In this document: positions 33,713 to 44,698 of the stretch, piece after piece | Layout of the letters: each line of letters opens with the position of its first letter | Numbering within the stretch: the first letter of the stretch is position 1 | From: Bacillus sp. FJAT-27225 | Lineage (GTDB): Bacteria; Bacillota; Bacilli; Bacillales; Cytobacillaceae | DNA length: 64,000 bases | Assembly (NCBI RefSeq): GCF_001685025.1 | Contig: NZ_MAYU01000023.1 | Coordinates: 327,660 to 391,659 of the forward strand | Direction of reading: 5' to 3' | The notes under the pieces: model-generated | What the model was told of the DNA's origin: nothing | Database searches by the model: none | Seen by the model: the letters and a program-made list of their open reading frames with translations, nothing else | Translations under genes and position numbers: made by a program

Positions 33713-34819
33713 TTATGCATAGCAGCTCATAATGCAGTTGGATGCGCTTCTTGTTTTAATTGTTTCTGTGATTAATAGTGTCATCTCATCTGTGCTGACT
33801 TTTTGGCCAGATTCAATTCGGACATCTGCAGTGTGGAAACCTGCTTTTAGGATGGATTCGACTGTAACCTCAATATCTTTAGCTTCCTCTTCAAGTCCAA
33901 ATGAGTGCCTTAGCATCATGGCTGCGGAAAGCACCATCGCAACCGGATTGGCAATTCCTTTTCCGGCAATGTCCGGTGCCGATCCATGGACAGGCTCGTA
34001 AAGTCCAAAACCATCCTCTCTTAGGCTGGCAGAAGGGAGCATTCCCAATGAACCTGTCAAAACCGAAGCCTCGTCACTTAAGATATCACCGAACATATTC
34101 TCTGTGACGATGACATCGAAGTGGGAAGGGTTCGTAATCAGCTTCATGGCAGCTGAATCAACAAGCTGGTGTTCTACCGTCACGTCAGGATACTGCTGTT
34201 TTTTCTCTTCGACGATTTCCCTCCATAGCTTACTTGATTCCAGGACATTTGCTTTGTCAACGGATGTAAGGAGATTTCGGCGCTGCCTGGCACAGTGGAA
34301 TGCTGTGTCTACAATTCTTTCAATCTCCTGTCGCGTATAGAAAAGGGTATCGACGACCGCGTTCCCGCCATTTTGGCGCTCGCTAGGAGTCCCGAAATAT
34401 AACCCGCCAGTAAGTTCCCTAACAATTAGCAGATCGCTTCCTTTAACAACCTCTTCTTTGAGGGGGGATGCGTGCAACAACTGGTCAAATCCTTTTACTG
34501 GCCTTAAATTGGCAAATAGGCCAAGTGCTTTCCTAATTCCGAGCAACCCTTTTTCCGGCCTTAGATGAGATGGATTCTGATCCCATTTTGGTCCTCCAAC
34601 CGCTCCCAAGAGGACGGCATCGGCTTTTTTGCAAGCAGCTACAGTTTCTTCAGGTAGGGGAGTGCCATGACGATCAATCGCTGCCCCTCCAATTTCGTGG
34701 ATTTCAAAGCTGAAAGAATGATTGTATTCTTCTGCAATTGCGGTCAAAACTTCCTGTGCAGCATTGATGACTTCTGCTCCGATTCCATCCCCGGGAAGCA
34801 GGACGATATGTTTTTTCAT
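33713..34819 (-). CDS. leuB: 3-isopropylmalate dehydrogenase
   Basis: A 368-residue NAD-dependent oxidative decarboxylase giving 2-oxoisocaproate. L-L-P-G-D-G-I-G-A-E-V starts the protein; V-R-E-L-T-G-G-L-Y-F-G and N-M-F-G-D-I-L-S-D-E are active-site and metal motifs; G-S-A-P-D-I-A-G-K is the cofactor region. ATG 34819 follows GGGAGGG. The final residues (R-S-A-S-N-C-I-M-S-C-Y-A) are not typical of the family, and the stop codon lies at the edge of a repeat, so the tail may have been altered by the insertion. Confidence 0.95.
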   Translation of the reverse strand: MKKHIVLLPGDGIGAEVINAAQEVLTAIAEEYNHSFSFEIHEIGGAAIDRHGTPLPEETVAACKKADAVLLGAVGGPKWDQNPSHLRPEKGLLGIRKALGLFANLRPVKGFDQLLHASPLKEEVVKGSDLLIVRELTGGLYFGTPSERQNGGNAVVDTLFYTRQEIERIVDTAFHCARQRRNLLTSVDKANVLESSKLWREIVEEKKQQYPDVTVEHQLVDSAAMKLITNPSHFDVIVTENMFGDILSDEASVLTGSLGMLPSASLREDGFGLYEPVHGSAPDIAGKGIANPVAMVLSAAMMLRHSFGLEEEAKDIEVTVESILKAGFHTADVRIESGQKVSTDEMTLLITETIKTRSASNCIMSCYA

Positions 34820-34862
34820 GGCAATGCCCTCCCTTATTATTAAAAAGCCAGCCCTTGAATAA

Positions 34863-34957
34863 GGACGAAATGTCACCGACCATAGATTTCGAGTACAAGT
34901 TGAAGCGTGTGACAGGACAAAATGTCCACCAACCGAACTTTTGAGTACAAATTGAAG
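34863..34957. repeat. Tandem imperfect direct repeat between leuA and leuB
   Basis: Two 43-bp units (34863-34905 and 34915-34957) agree at 32 positions, sharing the blocks GGAC-AAATGTC and GAGTACAA-TTGAAG. The second unit ends 3 bp before the leuA stop codon on the minus strand. It lies in the roughly 140-bp leuA-leuB spacer; no function is known. Confidence 0.7.
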
Positions 34958-34960
34958 TTT

Positions 34961-36508
34961 TTAACTGTTCACAGTTTCCATCACTTTATAATTTTTGTTG
35001 TAAAAAACTCTGTTGACTGCGTTCAGGAAGGCTCTTGCCGAGGCTTCAAGCACATCCTGAGAAGAACCGCGTCCGCTTACAGGAATCCCATTGACGGTCA
35101 TTTTTACATGAACCTCGGCTAGCGCATCACGGCCTTGGCCAACCGAATTTAAATGGTATCTGGTAAGATGGATTTTCTCCTTGATCAGTTCCTCGAGAGT
35201 ATTGAAGAGTGCCTCGACTGGCCCTTTTCCGGTCCGTGCTGTTTCAACCCTAATTCCTTCCGGAGTCCTAAGTGCTACTGTAGCAGTCGGGAGATTGATT
35301 GATCCGGATTGGACCTGATAGGCGAGCAGATCATACTTTTTCAAATCCGCAATGGATGTCTGGATTTCGGTCAGAATCGTAAGAAGATCCTCCTCGGTTA
35401 CCTCTTTCTTTTTATCGGTCAACGATTTAAAATCCTTGAATGCTTCCTCGATTTTTTCCTCTGTCAAGTCAAAACCGAGCTGTTCGATTTTATCCTTAAA
35501 CGCATGGCGGCCGGAATGCTTACCAAGCACTAGGTCATTAGACTGTATCCCAACCATCGAGGGAGTGATTATTTCATATGTTTGGGCATGTTTTAGAACA
35601 CCGTCTTGATGGATTCCTGATTCATGTGCAAATGCATTCTGCCCAACAACCGCTTTATTCGGGGCAATTGCCATCCCCGTGAGTTTCCGGACTAAATCAC
35701 TCGTCCTCTTAATCTCTTTTAATTCAAGGCTCGTTGAGAACGGATACTTGTCATTCCGGATCGCCAGTGCGACTGCGAACTCCTCTAGTGCAGCATTGCC
35801 GGCGCGTTCACCAATTCCATTTATTGTTCCCTCAACCTGGGTTGCGCCATTTTCAATGGCTGCCATTGAATTGGCTATGGCCATTCCAAGGTCGTTGTGG
35901 CAATGTGCGGAAAGAATCGCTTTATCAATGTTTGGAACATGTTCTTTGACATACCTGAACATTCGTCCATAGTCTTCGGGGGTTGCATATCCAACAGTAT
36001 CTGGAAGATTGATGACTTTCGCCCCTGCATCGATCACTTTTTCAATGATTCTTACAAGAAAATCAAGATCGGAACGGGATGCATCCTCGGCTGACCATTC
36101 AACGTAAGGAAATTTGCTTGCCCCGTGCCGCACCATATTTACTGCCAGCTCCATGACTTGTTCAGGCGATTTTTTCAGCTTGTATGTCATGTGAATGGGA
36201 GAGGTTGCCAAGAAGACATGCAGGCGGGGAGCCTCTGCTTCTTTCAGCGCTTCCCATGTTATGTCAATGTCAGAAACCGTAGCCCTGGCAAGGCCTGCGA
36301 TCGAAACATTTCTCACCGTCTGGGCGATATTTCGGACTGCCTCGAAGTCGCCTTGTGAGGATGCCGGGAATCCAGCTTCCATTACATTTACTCCGAACCG
36401 TTCAAGCTGCTTGGCGATTTCCAGTTTTTCAAGCTTGTTAAGGTTTACGCCAGGTGATTGCTCCCCATCGCGCAAAGTCGTATCAAAAACGAGGATTTTG
36501 TTGGACAT
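34961..36508 (-). CDS. leuA: 2-isopropylmalate synthase
   Basis: A 515-residue enzyme condensing acetyl-CoA with 2-oxoisovalerate, the committed step of leucine synthesis. [13 protein letters not shown] at the N-terminus and [13 protein letters not shown] hold metal and catalytic residues; [10 protein letters not shown] is the second signature. The C-terminal domain (about 390-515) is the leucine-sensing regulatory region. It lies in the operon behind ilvC. Confidence 0.96.
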   Translation of the reverse strand: MSNKILVFDTTLRDGEQSPGVNLNKLEKLEIAKQLERFGVNVMEAGFPASSQGDFEAVRNIAQTVRNVSIAGLARATVSDIDITWEALKEAEAPRLHVFLATSPIHMTYKLKKSPEQVMELAVNMVRHGASKFPYVEWSAEDASRSDLDFLVRIIEKVIDAGAKVINLPDTVGYATPEDYGRMFRYVKEHVPNIDKAILSAHCHNDLGMAIANSMAAIENGATQVEGTINGIGERAGNAALEEFAVALAIRNDKYPFSTSLELKEIKRTSDLVRKLTGMAIAPNKAVVGQNAFAHESGIHQDGVLKHAQTYEIITPSMVGIQSNDLVLGKHSGRHAFKDKIEQLGFDLTEEKIEEAFKDFKSLTDKKKEVTEEDLLTILTEIQTSIADLKKYDLLAYQVQSGSINLPTATVALRTPEGIRVETARTGKGPVEALFNTLEELIKEKIHLTRYHLNSVGQGRDALAEVHVKMTVNGIPVSGRGSSQDVLEASARAFLNAVNRVFYNKNYKVMETVNS

Positions 36509-36537
36509 TCCTTTTTCCCATTCCTCTCTTTGGATTT

Positions 36538-36567
36538 GGGCCCTCTCCTTATTGGGGGAAAGGGCCG
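36538..36567 (-). other. Hairpin in the ilvC-leuA spacer
   Basis: GGCCCTTTCCCC and GGAGAGGGCC pair on the minus strand around a short loop, without a T run. A stable hairpin here could mark an mRNA processing or stability site; in B. subtilis the ilv-leu message is processed. This is inference only. Confidence 0.4.
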
Positions 36568-36594
36568 GATTTCCTTCTCGAATAGTTCCAGTGG

Positions 36595-37656
<1,062 letters not shown>

Positions 37657-37695
37657 TCATTGAACACAAGTACTCTGGCGCCTTAGCATGACACT

Positions 37696-38217
37696 TTATT
37701 TATGAAACGAATAGGCGGGCAGCTCCGAGAAGTTTTGCTGGCTGCCACGCAAAAGCGCGGTTAGCCCTGTCCTGGCTATTTCCTTAATTCCATATGGCCG
37801 TAATAGGTCAACCAGCGCTTCGATTTTTTCAGGTTTACCAGTTACTTGGATGGCGATGCTGTCTTTAGCAACGTCGATCACAGCCGCACGAAAGGGCTCA
37901 ATTATTTCGGTTATTTCCCTGCGAAGCTGGCCGTTGCATGAAACCCTAATCAGGGCAAGCTCTCTTGAAACCACGGACTTATCTGTGATATCGGAGACCT
38001 TAAGAACATCTATCTGTTTGTGGAGTTGTTTCGTTAACTGCTCAACCTTTTGGCTATCTTCAACCTCCACTACGAGAGTCATTTTTGATAATCCCTCGAC
38101 TTCGGTTGCTCCGACAGTGATGCTTTCAATATTGAATTGACGCCGCTGGAGCAGGCCAGTCACGCGGTTTAGTACACCGCTCTTATTCTGAACTATCAAT
38201 GTAATAATCCGTTTCAT
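37696..38217 (-). CDS. ilvN: Acetolactate synthase small (regulatory) subunit
   Basis: A 173-residue ACT-domain subunit ([22 protein letters not shown]) that stimulates IlvB and confers valine feedback control. Its ATG overlaps the ilvB stop (ATGA), so translation is coupled. The frame continues upstream within ilvB, but M-K-R-I-I-T-L is the standard start. Confidence 0.95.
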   Translation of the reverse strand: MKRIITLIVQNKSGVLNRVTGLLQRRQFNIESITVGATEVEGLSKMTLVVEVEDSQKVEQLTKQLHKQIDVLKVSDITDKSVVSRELALIRVSCNGQLRREITEIIEPFRAAVIDVAKDSIAIQVTGKPEKIEALVDLLRPYGIKEIARTGLTALLRGSQQNFSELPAYSFHK

Positions 38218-39935
38218 GGTTTCACTCCTATCATTTCGTGGAGACCTTTGCCAGGGGCGACCATTGGATTGACATTCTCGGTTGGTACAACGCGGCAATC
38301 CACAACAACCGGGCCTGGAAAAGCAAGTGCTTCAGGGAGGAGGGTCGACAGCTGGTCAGCGGAATCAATCCTTACTCCTTTTATTGAATAGCTTTCAGCC
38401 AATTTCACGAAATCAGGCTGGACAGGGAGGAGGGACTCTGAATACCGTTCACCATAAAACTCCTGCTGCCATTGCCGAACCATACCAAGTGCTCCATTGT
38501 TGACAATGACAACTTTGACAGGCAAGTTCCTTTCCTGCAGAACACCAAGTTCCTGGAGAGTCATCTGGAAACCTCCGTCACCGACTAATGCTACAACTGT
38601 CCTTTCCGGGTCTGCCAGCTGGGCGCCTATTGCTGCCGGAAACCCGAATCCCATTGTGCCAAGGCCTCCCGAAGTAACCCAGCGATCCGGCTTAGAAAGG
38701 GTATAATACTGGGCAGCCCACATCTGGTGCTGGCCAACATCCGTTACAACAATTGCCTCGCCATTGGTAAACTGATGCACCTTTTCGATAAGCTCCTGCG
38801 GACTGATCGACTCATCGTATTTTTGATACCAAAGAGGGAATTGGCTCTTGTTAACTTCGAGTTTTTCTAACCATTCCGTATGCTGTGTAATGGTAAATTC
38901 CTGCTTCAAGAGTTCTATCAAAGCTTGCCGTGCGTCTGCAACGATCGGGATGCTGGTCGGGACATTTTTTCCTATTTCCGCTGGATCAATATCAATATGG
39001 GCAACCGTCGCTTGTGGGGCAAAGTGTTTAAGGTTGCCTGTCAGCCTGTCATCAAATCGGGCACCGATATTGAGTAGTAGGTCGCATTCATACAGGGCCA
39101 TGTTCGCTGTGAAAGTTCCGTGCATCCCAGCCATTCCGAGCGCAAGGGGGTGGTTCCCTGGAAAACTGCCGAGCCCCAGCAGCGTTGTTGTAACAGGAAG
39201 CTGGTGCTTTTCAGCCAACTTAATTAGTTCCACGGAAGCCTTCCCATGAAGGATGCCGGCACCTGCAAGGATAATCGGCCTTTTTGCTTTGGATAAGGCA
39301 TCTGCCAGCTTAACGATTTGCAGTGGATTCGGCTTTGTGGTCGGCTGATACCCAGGCAAGTGAAAATCACTAGGAAACTCTCCATTAACGGGATTTCCTG
39401 ATATGTCTTTCGGAATATCGATGACGACCGGGCCTGGCCGGCCGGTAGAAGCGATATGGAAAGCTTCTTTAATAACCCTTGGCAAATCTGCAATGGACCG
39501 GACCTGATAGTTATGTTTTGTGATAGGCGTTGTGATGCCGATAATATCAGCTTCCTGGAAGGCATCCGTTCCGATCACTCCGGTTGCCACTTGGCCTGTA
39601 AAAATGACCAGGGGCAATGAGTCCATCATTGCGTCAGTAATCCCGGTAATCAGGTTGGTAGCTCCGGGTCCCGACGTCGCAATCACGACCCCCGGTTTGC
39701 CTGTTACTCTCGCGAAACCTTCGGCAGCATGGATGGAACCTTGTTCATGCCGGAACAAAAGATGCTGTAATTTTCCTTTCGCCCGATAAATGGCATCATA
39801 AATTGGCAATACAGCACCGCCTGGATATCCGAAAACCGTATCAACACCTTCATTCAGCAATGATTCAATTAAGATATCGGCCCCTGTCTTTGGCGTTACG
39901 GCCGGTTCCATTACCGGCATCGCTTCCACTTTCAC
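38214..39935 (-). CDS. ilvB: Acetolactate synthase large (catalytic) subunit
   Basis: A 573-residue ThDP- and FAD-dependent enzyme. The early G-A-D-I-L-I-E-S-L ... [12 protein letters not shown] and the [14 protein letters not shown] glutamate motif are typical; ThDP/Mg binding is G-D-G-G-F-Q-M-T ... N-N-G-A-L-G. GTG at 39935 follows AGGAGG; the frame is open through the T-box leader up to 40079 but that part is not coding. It is first gene behind the T-box and overlaps ilvN. Confidence 0.95.
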   Translation of the reverse strand: MKVEAMPVMEPAVTPKTGADILIESLLNEGVDTVFGYPGGAVLPIYDAIYRAKGKLQHLLFRHEQGSIHAAEGFARVTGKPGVVIATSGPGATNLITGITDAMMDSLPLVIFTGQVATGVIGTDAFQEADIIGITTPITKHNYQVRSIADLPRVIKEAFHIASTGRPGPVVIDIPKDISGNPVNGEFPSDFHLPGYQPTTKPNPLQIVKLADALSKAKRPIILAGAGILHGKASVELIKLAEKHQLPVTTTLLGLGSFPGNHPLALGMAGMHGTFTANMALYECDLLLNIGARFDDRLTGNLKHFAPQATVAHIDIDPAEIGKNVPTSIPIVADARQALIELLKQEFTITQHTEWLEKLEVNKSQFPLWYQKYDESISPQELIEKVHQFTNGEAIVVTDVGQHQMWAAQYYTLSKPDRWVTSGGLGTMGFGFPAAIGAQLADPERTVVALVGDGGFQMTLQELGVLQERNLPVKVVIVNNGALGMVRQWQQEFYGERYSESLLPVQPDFVKLAESYSIKGVRIDSADQLSTLLPEALAFPGPVVVDCRVVPTENVNPMVAPGKGLHEMIGVKP

Positions 39936-39984
39936 GTGATAACCTCCTGTTTTTTTGTATTTGGCTAAATCGCCCGTCTTTGTG

Positions 39985-40310
39985 AATGCAATAAAAAAGC
40001 CTTTTCTCCCACGAAAATACTGCTGGTTTTCAGCGTGTACTTCGGGGAGAAAAGGCGCAAACGCTTTTCTCGGTACCACCCGGATTCACAGCAGTCTTGC
40101 AACTGCTGCCTCATGGAGCGAAAAACTTACCGCTCCGGTTTTAGTAACGAGTGCTGGAAAACACCCGGTTACGCCTACTAAGAGAATCTTTTCGGCGTAA
40201 CACTCAGGGACGATGTCGGAATAAGTAGTATTTCCGGGCTTCCAGCAACCCCGGATCTCTGTGAATACTAAGATCTTATTCCTTTTTTCCCGTCTGCGAT
40301 TTTTCATATA
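39985..40310 (-). promoter_or_regulatory. T-box leader of ilvB (terminator/antiterminator)
   Basis: On the minus strand the T-box sequence GGGTGGTACCG lies at 40081-40071, followed by a perfect terminator, GCCTTTTCTCCC / GGGAGAAAAGGC, with six T (about 40056-39993). Upstream a long stem I is visible (GGAATAAG / CTTATTCC and TAGTATT / AATACTA, with the terminal-loop motif GGGGTTGCTGGAAGCCC). The codon just before the stem base, GAC-ATC-GTCCC, suggests specifier ATC (40214-40212), i.e. isoleucine. The T-box UGGU would pair with an ACCA end, consistent with tRNA-Ile. Uncharged tRNA should allow read-through into ilvB and the leu genes. The specifier is less certain than the T-box itself. Confidence 0.88.
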
Positions 40311-40320
40311 GTCGATTTTG

Positions 40321-41988
40321 TTAAAATTTCATGATTCCGCCTGTGCTTGCTGAAGTGACGAGTTTTGCGTATTTGGCCAGGTAACCCGTTTTGATTTTTG
40401 GTTCGGGTTTAACCCAGTTTTTGCGCCGTTCCTTTAAAACTTCCTCATCGACGAGCAGGTCAATGGTACGGGCGTTAAGATCAATCATAATTAAATCGCC
40501 ATTTTCAACAAACGCAATTGGCCCGCCTTCAGCTGCTTCTGGAGAGATGTGCCCAACGGATATTCCACGGCTTGCTCCTGAAAACCGGCCATCTGTAATA
40601 AGGGCAACTTCCTTTTCAAGTCCTCGTCCTGCAATAGCCGAGGTTGGTGCAAGCATCTCGGGCATTCCCGGCCCGCCTTTAGGACCCTCGTAACGGATCA
40701 CAACAACTTGCCCTGGTTTCACTTGGCCGCTGTCGATTCCGGCCTGTGCCTCTTCCTGTGATTCGAAAATGACCGCCTCGCCAAGGAAGGTCTTTATTGA
40801 AGGATCCACAGCTCCCACTTTAATAACACCGCCGTCAGGAGCAAGGTTGCCAAACAGAATTGACAATCCGCCTACCGGACTATAAGGATCGTCTTTCCTT
40901 CTGATAACTTTGTCATTTGTTATCTCTTTATCTTTAACGTTTTCATATAGGGATTTTCCCGTAATTGTGATTTGGTCTTTATGGATCAGTCCGTCAATCT
41001 TGCACAGTTCGTGAATAATAGCACTAACACCGCCAGCATCATGAACGTCTTGCATCGAATAATCCGAGGCAGGACTTATTTTTGAAAGGTATGGCACTTT
41101 TTCCGCAATCCGGTTGATTTCGTGAAGGTCGTAATCAATCCCTGCCTCATGGGCAATGGCTAATGTATGCAATACTGTATTGGTGGAGCCGCCCATGGCC
41201 ATATCGAGTGCAAAGGCATTATCAAAAGCTTCCTTCGTCATGATGTCACGAGGGCGAATATCGTTTTTGACCATTTCGATTAAGTGTTTTGCTGCCTGTC
41301 TGATTAGCTGGTGGCGCTCATTGGATGTTGCAACAATTGTCCCATTATCCGGAATCGTCATTCCAAGCATTTCCATCAGGCAATTCATTGAGTTTGCTGT
41401 AAACATCCCCGAACAAGAACCGCAAGTTGGACATGCGTTTGTTTCAATATCCAGCAATTCCTGCTGGGACATGGTCCCTTTATGGTAGGCACCTACGCCT
41501 TCAAATACCGAAACAAGGGAGAGTGGCTTACCTGACGAAGAAACGCCCGCTTCCATTGGCCCTCCAGATACAAAAACGGAAGGGACGTTGGTCCTGGCAG
41601 CTGCCATGAGCATGCCAGGTGTAATTTTGTCGCAATTCGGTATATAAAAGACTCCGTCAAACCAATGGGCATTGATGACAGTTTCGGCACTGTCGGCAAT
41701 GATTTCCCGGCTGGGGAGGGAATAGCGCATTCCAATGTGTCCCATTGCTATCCCATCATCAACACCAATCGTATTGAATTCGAATGGTATACCGCCGGCT
41801 TCCCGGATGGCTTCTTTTACAACTTCCGCAAAAACATTCAAATGCTTGTGGCCCGGGATGATATCGATATATGAATTGCATACCCCGATAAAGGGCTTGT
41901 CAAGGTCGCTTGTTTTTACTCCTGTTGCATATAGCAGGCTTCGGTGTGGAGCCCTGTCAATTCCCTTTTTGATCATATCGCTTCGCAT
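40321..41988 (-). CDS. ilvD: Dihydroxy-acid dehydratase
   Basis: A 555-residue Fe-S dehydratase of valine and isoleucine synthesis. The cysteines in [10 protein letters not shown] and [16 protein letters not shown] hold the cluster; G-R-F-S-G-A-S-R-G lies near the C-terminus. ATG 41988 follows AAGGAGG with 5 nt spacing; the frame is open upstream into ilvE. It lies before the T-box, so it is expressed with ilvE independently of the tRNA switch unless transcription reads through. Confidence 0.96.
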   Translation of the reverse strand: MRSDMIKKGIDRAPHRSLLYATGVKTSDLDKPFIGVCNSYIDIIPGHKHLNVFAEVVKEAIREAGGIPFEFNTIGVDDGIAMGHIGMRYSLPSREIIADSAETVINAHWFDGVFYIPNCDKITPGMLMAAARTNVPSVFVSGGPMEAGVSSSGKPLSLVSVFEGVGAYHKGTMSQQELLDIETNACPTCGSCSGMFTANSMNCLMEMLGMTIPDNGTIVATSNERHQLIRQAAKHLIEMVKNDIRPRDIMTKEAFDNAFALDMAMGGSTNTVLHTLAIAHEAGIDYDLHEINRIAEKVPYLSKISPASDYSMQDVHDAGGVSAIIHELCKIDGLIHKDQITITGKSLYENVKDKEITNDKVIRRKDDPYSPVGGLSILFGNLAPDGGVIKVGAVDPSIKTFLGEAVIFESQEEAQAGIDSGQVKPGQVVVIRYEGPKGGPGMPEMLAPTSAIAGRGLEKEVALITDGRFSGASRGISVGHISPEAAEGGPIAFVENGDLIMIDLNARTIDLLVDEEVLKERRKNWVKPEPKIKTGYLAKYAKLVTSASTGGIMKF

Positions 41989-41998
41989 ATGGACCTCC

Positions 41999-42907
41999 TT
42001 AGCCAACGACTGCTTTTTGTTTCGCATCTGGATAACATTTTACGCCATCCTTGGTAACCAGTTTTCTAAATTCCTCTAAAAGATGATTTGTAACAGGGCC
42101 TGGTTTCCCGTTGCCAATTTTCCTTGTATCTACATCAATTACCGCAATGACTTCCACTGCCGTCCCTGTCAGGAACACTTCATCGGCGATATAGACATCA
42201 TGCCTTGTAAATGGCTGCTCCCTGACATCGTAACCTGCTTCTCTGGCAAGCTCGATAATTGCATTCCGGGTAATTCCTTCCAAAGCTCCCAGGTAAACTG
42301 GGGGAGTAAAAATAACGCCATTTTTGACTATGAAAATATTATCAGCCGAGCCCTCTGTTACATATCCCTGATCATTTAGCATCAATGCCTCATCCAAGCC
42401 GGCCTGGTTTGCCTCAAGCTTAACAAGGATATTATTTAAATAATTAAGAGATTTAATCTGAGGGCTTAGTACATCTGGCCGATTCCTTCTCGTTGCGACA
42501 GAACCAATTTTCAGGCCCCGTTCATACAGTTCTTTCGGGTACATCGAAAGTGGCTCCGCTATGACGATAACATTCGGCCTGGAGCAGGACGAGGGATCGA
42601 GGCCGAGATTTCCTATCCCTCTCGAAACGACGACCCTAATATAGGCACTGGATAATTGGTTTTTACGGACTGTTTCAACAATGATTTGCTCAAATTCCTC
42701 ATTGGAGTACGGAATCTTGAGCCTAATGGAGTGAGCCGATTCATACAGCCTTTTAAGATGGGCATCCAATCTGAATATGTTCCCTTCATAAACCCGGATT
42801 CCCTCAAAAACTCCGTCACCGTAGAGGAAACCATGGTCGTATACAGAAACGACGGCTTCTTGCTTGTCGACTAATTTTCCATCTAAGAAGATATACTGGC
42901 TGGACAA
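41999..42907 (-). CDS. ilvE: Branched-chain amino acid aminotransferase
   Basis: A 302-residue class IV PLP aminotransferase. [19 protein letters not shown], the PLP lysine in [10 protein letters not shown], and T-E-G-S-A-D-N-I-F are classical. I choose TTG at 42907 because AAGGAG lies 8 nt upstream; TTG/GTG codons at 42913 and 42916 overlap that signal. First gene of the ilvE-ilvD part; its stop overlaps the ilvD ribosome binding site. A sigma-A promoter and a CodY-like box lie upstream. Confidence 0.94.
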   Translation of the reverse strand: MSSQYIFLDGKLVDKQEAVVSVYDHGFLYGDGVFEGIRVYEGNIFRLDAHLKRLYESAHSIRLKIPYSNEEFEQIIVETVRKNQLSSAYIRVVVSRGIGNLGLDPSSCSRPNVIVIAEPLSMYPKELYERGLKIGSVATRRNRPDVLSPQIKSLNYLNNILVKLEANQAGLDEALMLNDQGYVTEGSADNIFIVKNGVIFTPPVYLGALEGITRNAIIELAREAGYDVREQPFTRHDVYIADEVFLTGTAVEVIAVIDVDTRKIGNGKPGPVTNHLLEEFRKLVTKDGVKCYPDAKQKAVVG

Positions 42908-42986
42908 ATTCAACACTCCTTACAATCTTTTAAAATAAAGGTGAAAGATTTTCTTGCGAACATAAAACATAGTTAGGCATATATTG

Positions 42987-43001
42987 ACTTTTCTGATATT
43001 T
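42987..43001 (-). promoter_or_regulatory. Candidate CodY box of ilvE
   Basis: AAATATCAGAAAAGT on the minus strand matches the CodY consensus AATTTTCWGAAAATT at 12 of 15 positions. It lies just after the -10 box, where binding would block transcription when isoleucine and GTP are plentiful. Confidence 0.5.
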
Positions 43002-43005
43002 CTGT

Positions 43006-43034
43006 ATGATACACCCCTTTCGAACAGGAATCAA
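43006..43034 (-). promoter_or_regulatory. Sigma-A promoter of ilvE-ilvD
   Basis: TTGATT (43034-43029) and TATCAT (43011-43006) with a 17-nt spacer on the minus strand, about 100 nt before ilvE. Confidence 0.6.
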
Positions 43035-43052
43035 GGACAAAAAACGACTAAA

Positions 43053-43106
43053 TCAGAAATATCTGAATTATTAAACAGATTGGTAGCGTTTACATTATTA
43101 ATCTGT
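43053..43106 (+). promoter_or_regulatory. Candidate enhancer dyads with a cre site, before the CoA-transferase operon
   Basis: TCAGA-AATA-TCTGA (43053-43066) is followed by ACAGATT (43075-43081) and AATCTGT (43100-43106). Between the last two arms lies TTGGTAGCGTTTACAT (43080-43095), matching the cre consensus WTGNAARCGNWWWCAW with one mismatch. The dyad centre is about 150 bp before the -24 element, a usual distance for a sigma-54 activator site. Activator binding is inferred. Confidence 0.5.
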
Positions 43107-43236
43107 CAAGGTTTTGCAAGAATAAAAAATATTTTTATTTAAGAGGATGATTTCTTTTAAAATATTTGGGTTTTCAAATAAGGGAAACTACAAGTTTATT
43201 TATCAATTGTATATAAGGGGGTGATTTACAAAGAAT

Positions 43237-43252
43237 TGGCACGCTTCTTGCA
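43237..43252 (+). promoter_or_regulatory. Sigma-54 promoter of the CoA-transferase operon
   Basis: TGGCAC-N5-TTGCA is a perfect match to the -24/-12 consensus of SigL (RpoN). The GG and GC are 10 nt apart, about 60 bp before the first gene. Confidence 0.9.
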
Positions 43253-43311
43253 TTATAAAAGGGTGTGAGCAAACATTAACCTCACTAAAATAATTCGGAG
43301 GTGCTTTTCTA

Positions 43312-43971
43312 GTGAGCAAAGTTATTACTAAGGAAGAAGCCGGACAGATTTTCCGCGATGGAATGACTGTTATGGCTGGGGGTTTTATGGGTGTAGGGAC
43401 TCCGCAGGAACTAGTGGAAGCCATGATAGAAAAAGATGTTAAAGATCTTACGCTGATTGCAAATGATACCGCTTTCGTCGAGACTGGAGTTGGACCGCTA
43501 ATTTCCCAACACCGTGTAAAAAAGGTGATTGCTTCCCATATTGGTACAAACCCTGAAACCGGAAGGCAAATGATTGCCGGTGAAATGGAAGTCGAGCTTA
43601 TTCCACAGGGAACGCTTGCCGAGCGAGTACGCGCAGGCGGTTCCGGCCTTGGAGGGGTACTTACTCCTACTGGTGTTGGTACAGTCGTAGAGGAAGGAAA
43701 AGAAAAAATCACAGTTGATGGCCGCGAATATTTGCTTGAGAAACCGCTTCGCGCAGATGTAGCGATCCTGAGGGCGCATAAGGCTGACAAGGCAGGAAAC
43801 CTGGTCTATAAACGTTCTGCCCGTAACTTCAATCCGCTAATGGCATTGGCTGCAGACACGGTAATCGTCCAAGTGGACAAAATTCTTGAGGTGGGGGAAA
43901 TTGATCCTGATGAAGTTATGACCCCTGGAATCCTTGTTGATAAAATTGTGGTAGCAGGAGGTAAAAAATAA
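43312..43971 (+). CDS. atoD: Acetoacetate CoA-transferase subunit A
   Basis: A 219-residue alpha subunit of a family I CoA-transferase. G-F-M-G-V-G-T-P at the N-terminus and [12 protein letters not shown] are the CoA-binding signatures. With subunit B it transfers CoA from an acyl-CoA to acetoacetate (or another short-chain acid), feeding the thiolase. The GTG at 43312 follows GGAGGTG. The stop overlaps the next ATG (TAATG), so subunits are coupled. Expression should need sigma-54 and the activator at 48638. B. subtilis ScoA and E. coli AtoD are the nearest known types. Confidence 0.88.
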   Translation: MSKVITKEEAGQIFRDGMTVMAGGFMGVGTPQELVEAMIEKDVKDLTLIANDTAFVETGVGPLISQHRVKKVIASHIGTNPETGRQMIAGEMEVELIPQGTLAERVRAGGSGLGGVLTPTGVGTVVEEGKEKITVDGREYLLEKPLRADVAILRAHKADKAGNLVYKRSARNFNPLMALAADTVIVQVDKILEVGEIDPDEVMTPGILVDKIVVAGGKK

Positions 43972-44627
43972 TGTCAACATCTCAACAAACAAGTTCAAAG
44001 CAAATAATTGCCGCCCGTGTAGCAAAGGAAATGCAAAATGGCGACGTTGTAAACCTTGGAATCGGCCTTCCGACAATGGTCCCAAACTATTTGCCTGAGG
44101 ATGTCAATGTTATCCTGCAGTCTGAAAATGGCTATGTCGGCCTTGGCCCGCTTGAGGGTGACATCGATCCGGATCTAGTTAATGCAGGAGGACAGCCTTC
44201 CGGAATCCTCCCTGGAGGAGCATTCTTCGATAGCCTCTTTTCATTTGAACTAATCCGTGGCGGACACGTTGATGTTACAGTCCTTGGCGGCCTGGAAGTA
44301 GATGAGAATGGAAATCTTGCAAACTGGATGGTCCCAGGAAAAATGGTGCCTGGAATGGGCGGTGCTATGGACCTTGTTACAGGAGCGAAGAAAGTCATTG
44401 TTGCAATGGAGCATGTCGCGAAAAATGGCAATCCTAAAATCCTGAAAGAATGCAGACTGCCTCTTACCGGCAAAGGCGTTGTCGATCTGATTGTTACAGA
44501 GCTTGCTGTTTTCAGAGTAACTGATTCCGGCCTTATTCTTGAGGAGCTGCAAGAAGGAGCAACGCTTGAGATGGTTGAGGAAAAAACCGAGGCTTCATTT
44601 ATGGTCAGCCCGGACCTCAAAAAATAA
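43971..44627 (+). CDS. atoA: Acetoacetate CoA-transferase subunit B
   Basis: A 218-residue beta subunit with the catalytic glutamate in Q-S-E-N-G-Y-V-G-L-G and the preceding G-I-G-L-P-T-M-V-P-N-Y-L. The later G-G-A-F-F-D-S and G-L-E-V-D-E-N-G-N-L-A-N-W are also typical. It acts with the preceding subunit in the cytoplasm. The one-base overlap with the preceding frame indicates coupled translation. Confidence 0.88.
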   Translation: MSTSQQTSSKQIIAARVAKEMQNGDVVNLGIGLPTMVPNYLPEDVNVILQSENGYVGLGPLEGDIDPDLVNAGGQPSGILPGGAFFDSLFSFELIRGGHVDVTVLGGLEVDENGNLANWMVPGKMVPGMGGAMDLVTGAKKVIVAMEHVAKNGNPKILKECRLPLTGKGVVDLIVTELAVFRVTDSGLILEELQEGATLEMVEEKTEASFMVSPDLKK

Positions 44628-44639
44628 ATAGTATCTAAA

Positions 44640-44660
44640 AGCCCCGGCATTGCCGGGGCT
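44640..44660 (+). other. Intra-operon hairpin between atoA and thiolase
   Basis: AGCCCCGGC and GCCGGGGCT form a perfect 9-bp stem with a 3-nt loop, but no T run follows. It may adjust the subunit/thiolase ratio by stabilising the upstream mRNA rather than terminating. Confidence 0.45.
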
Positions 44661-44698
44661 GCCAGATAAGCTGATATAAAGTTTAGGGGGATTCTAGA

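Noticed and set aside
40086-40307. A 73-codon minus-strand frame before ilvB
   Set aside because: It lies entirely within the T-box leader, whose structure explains the sequence.
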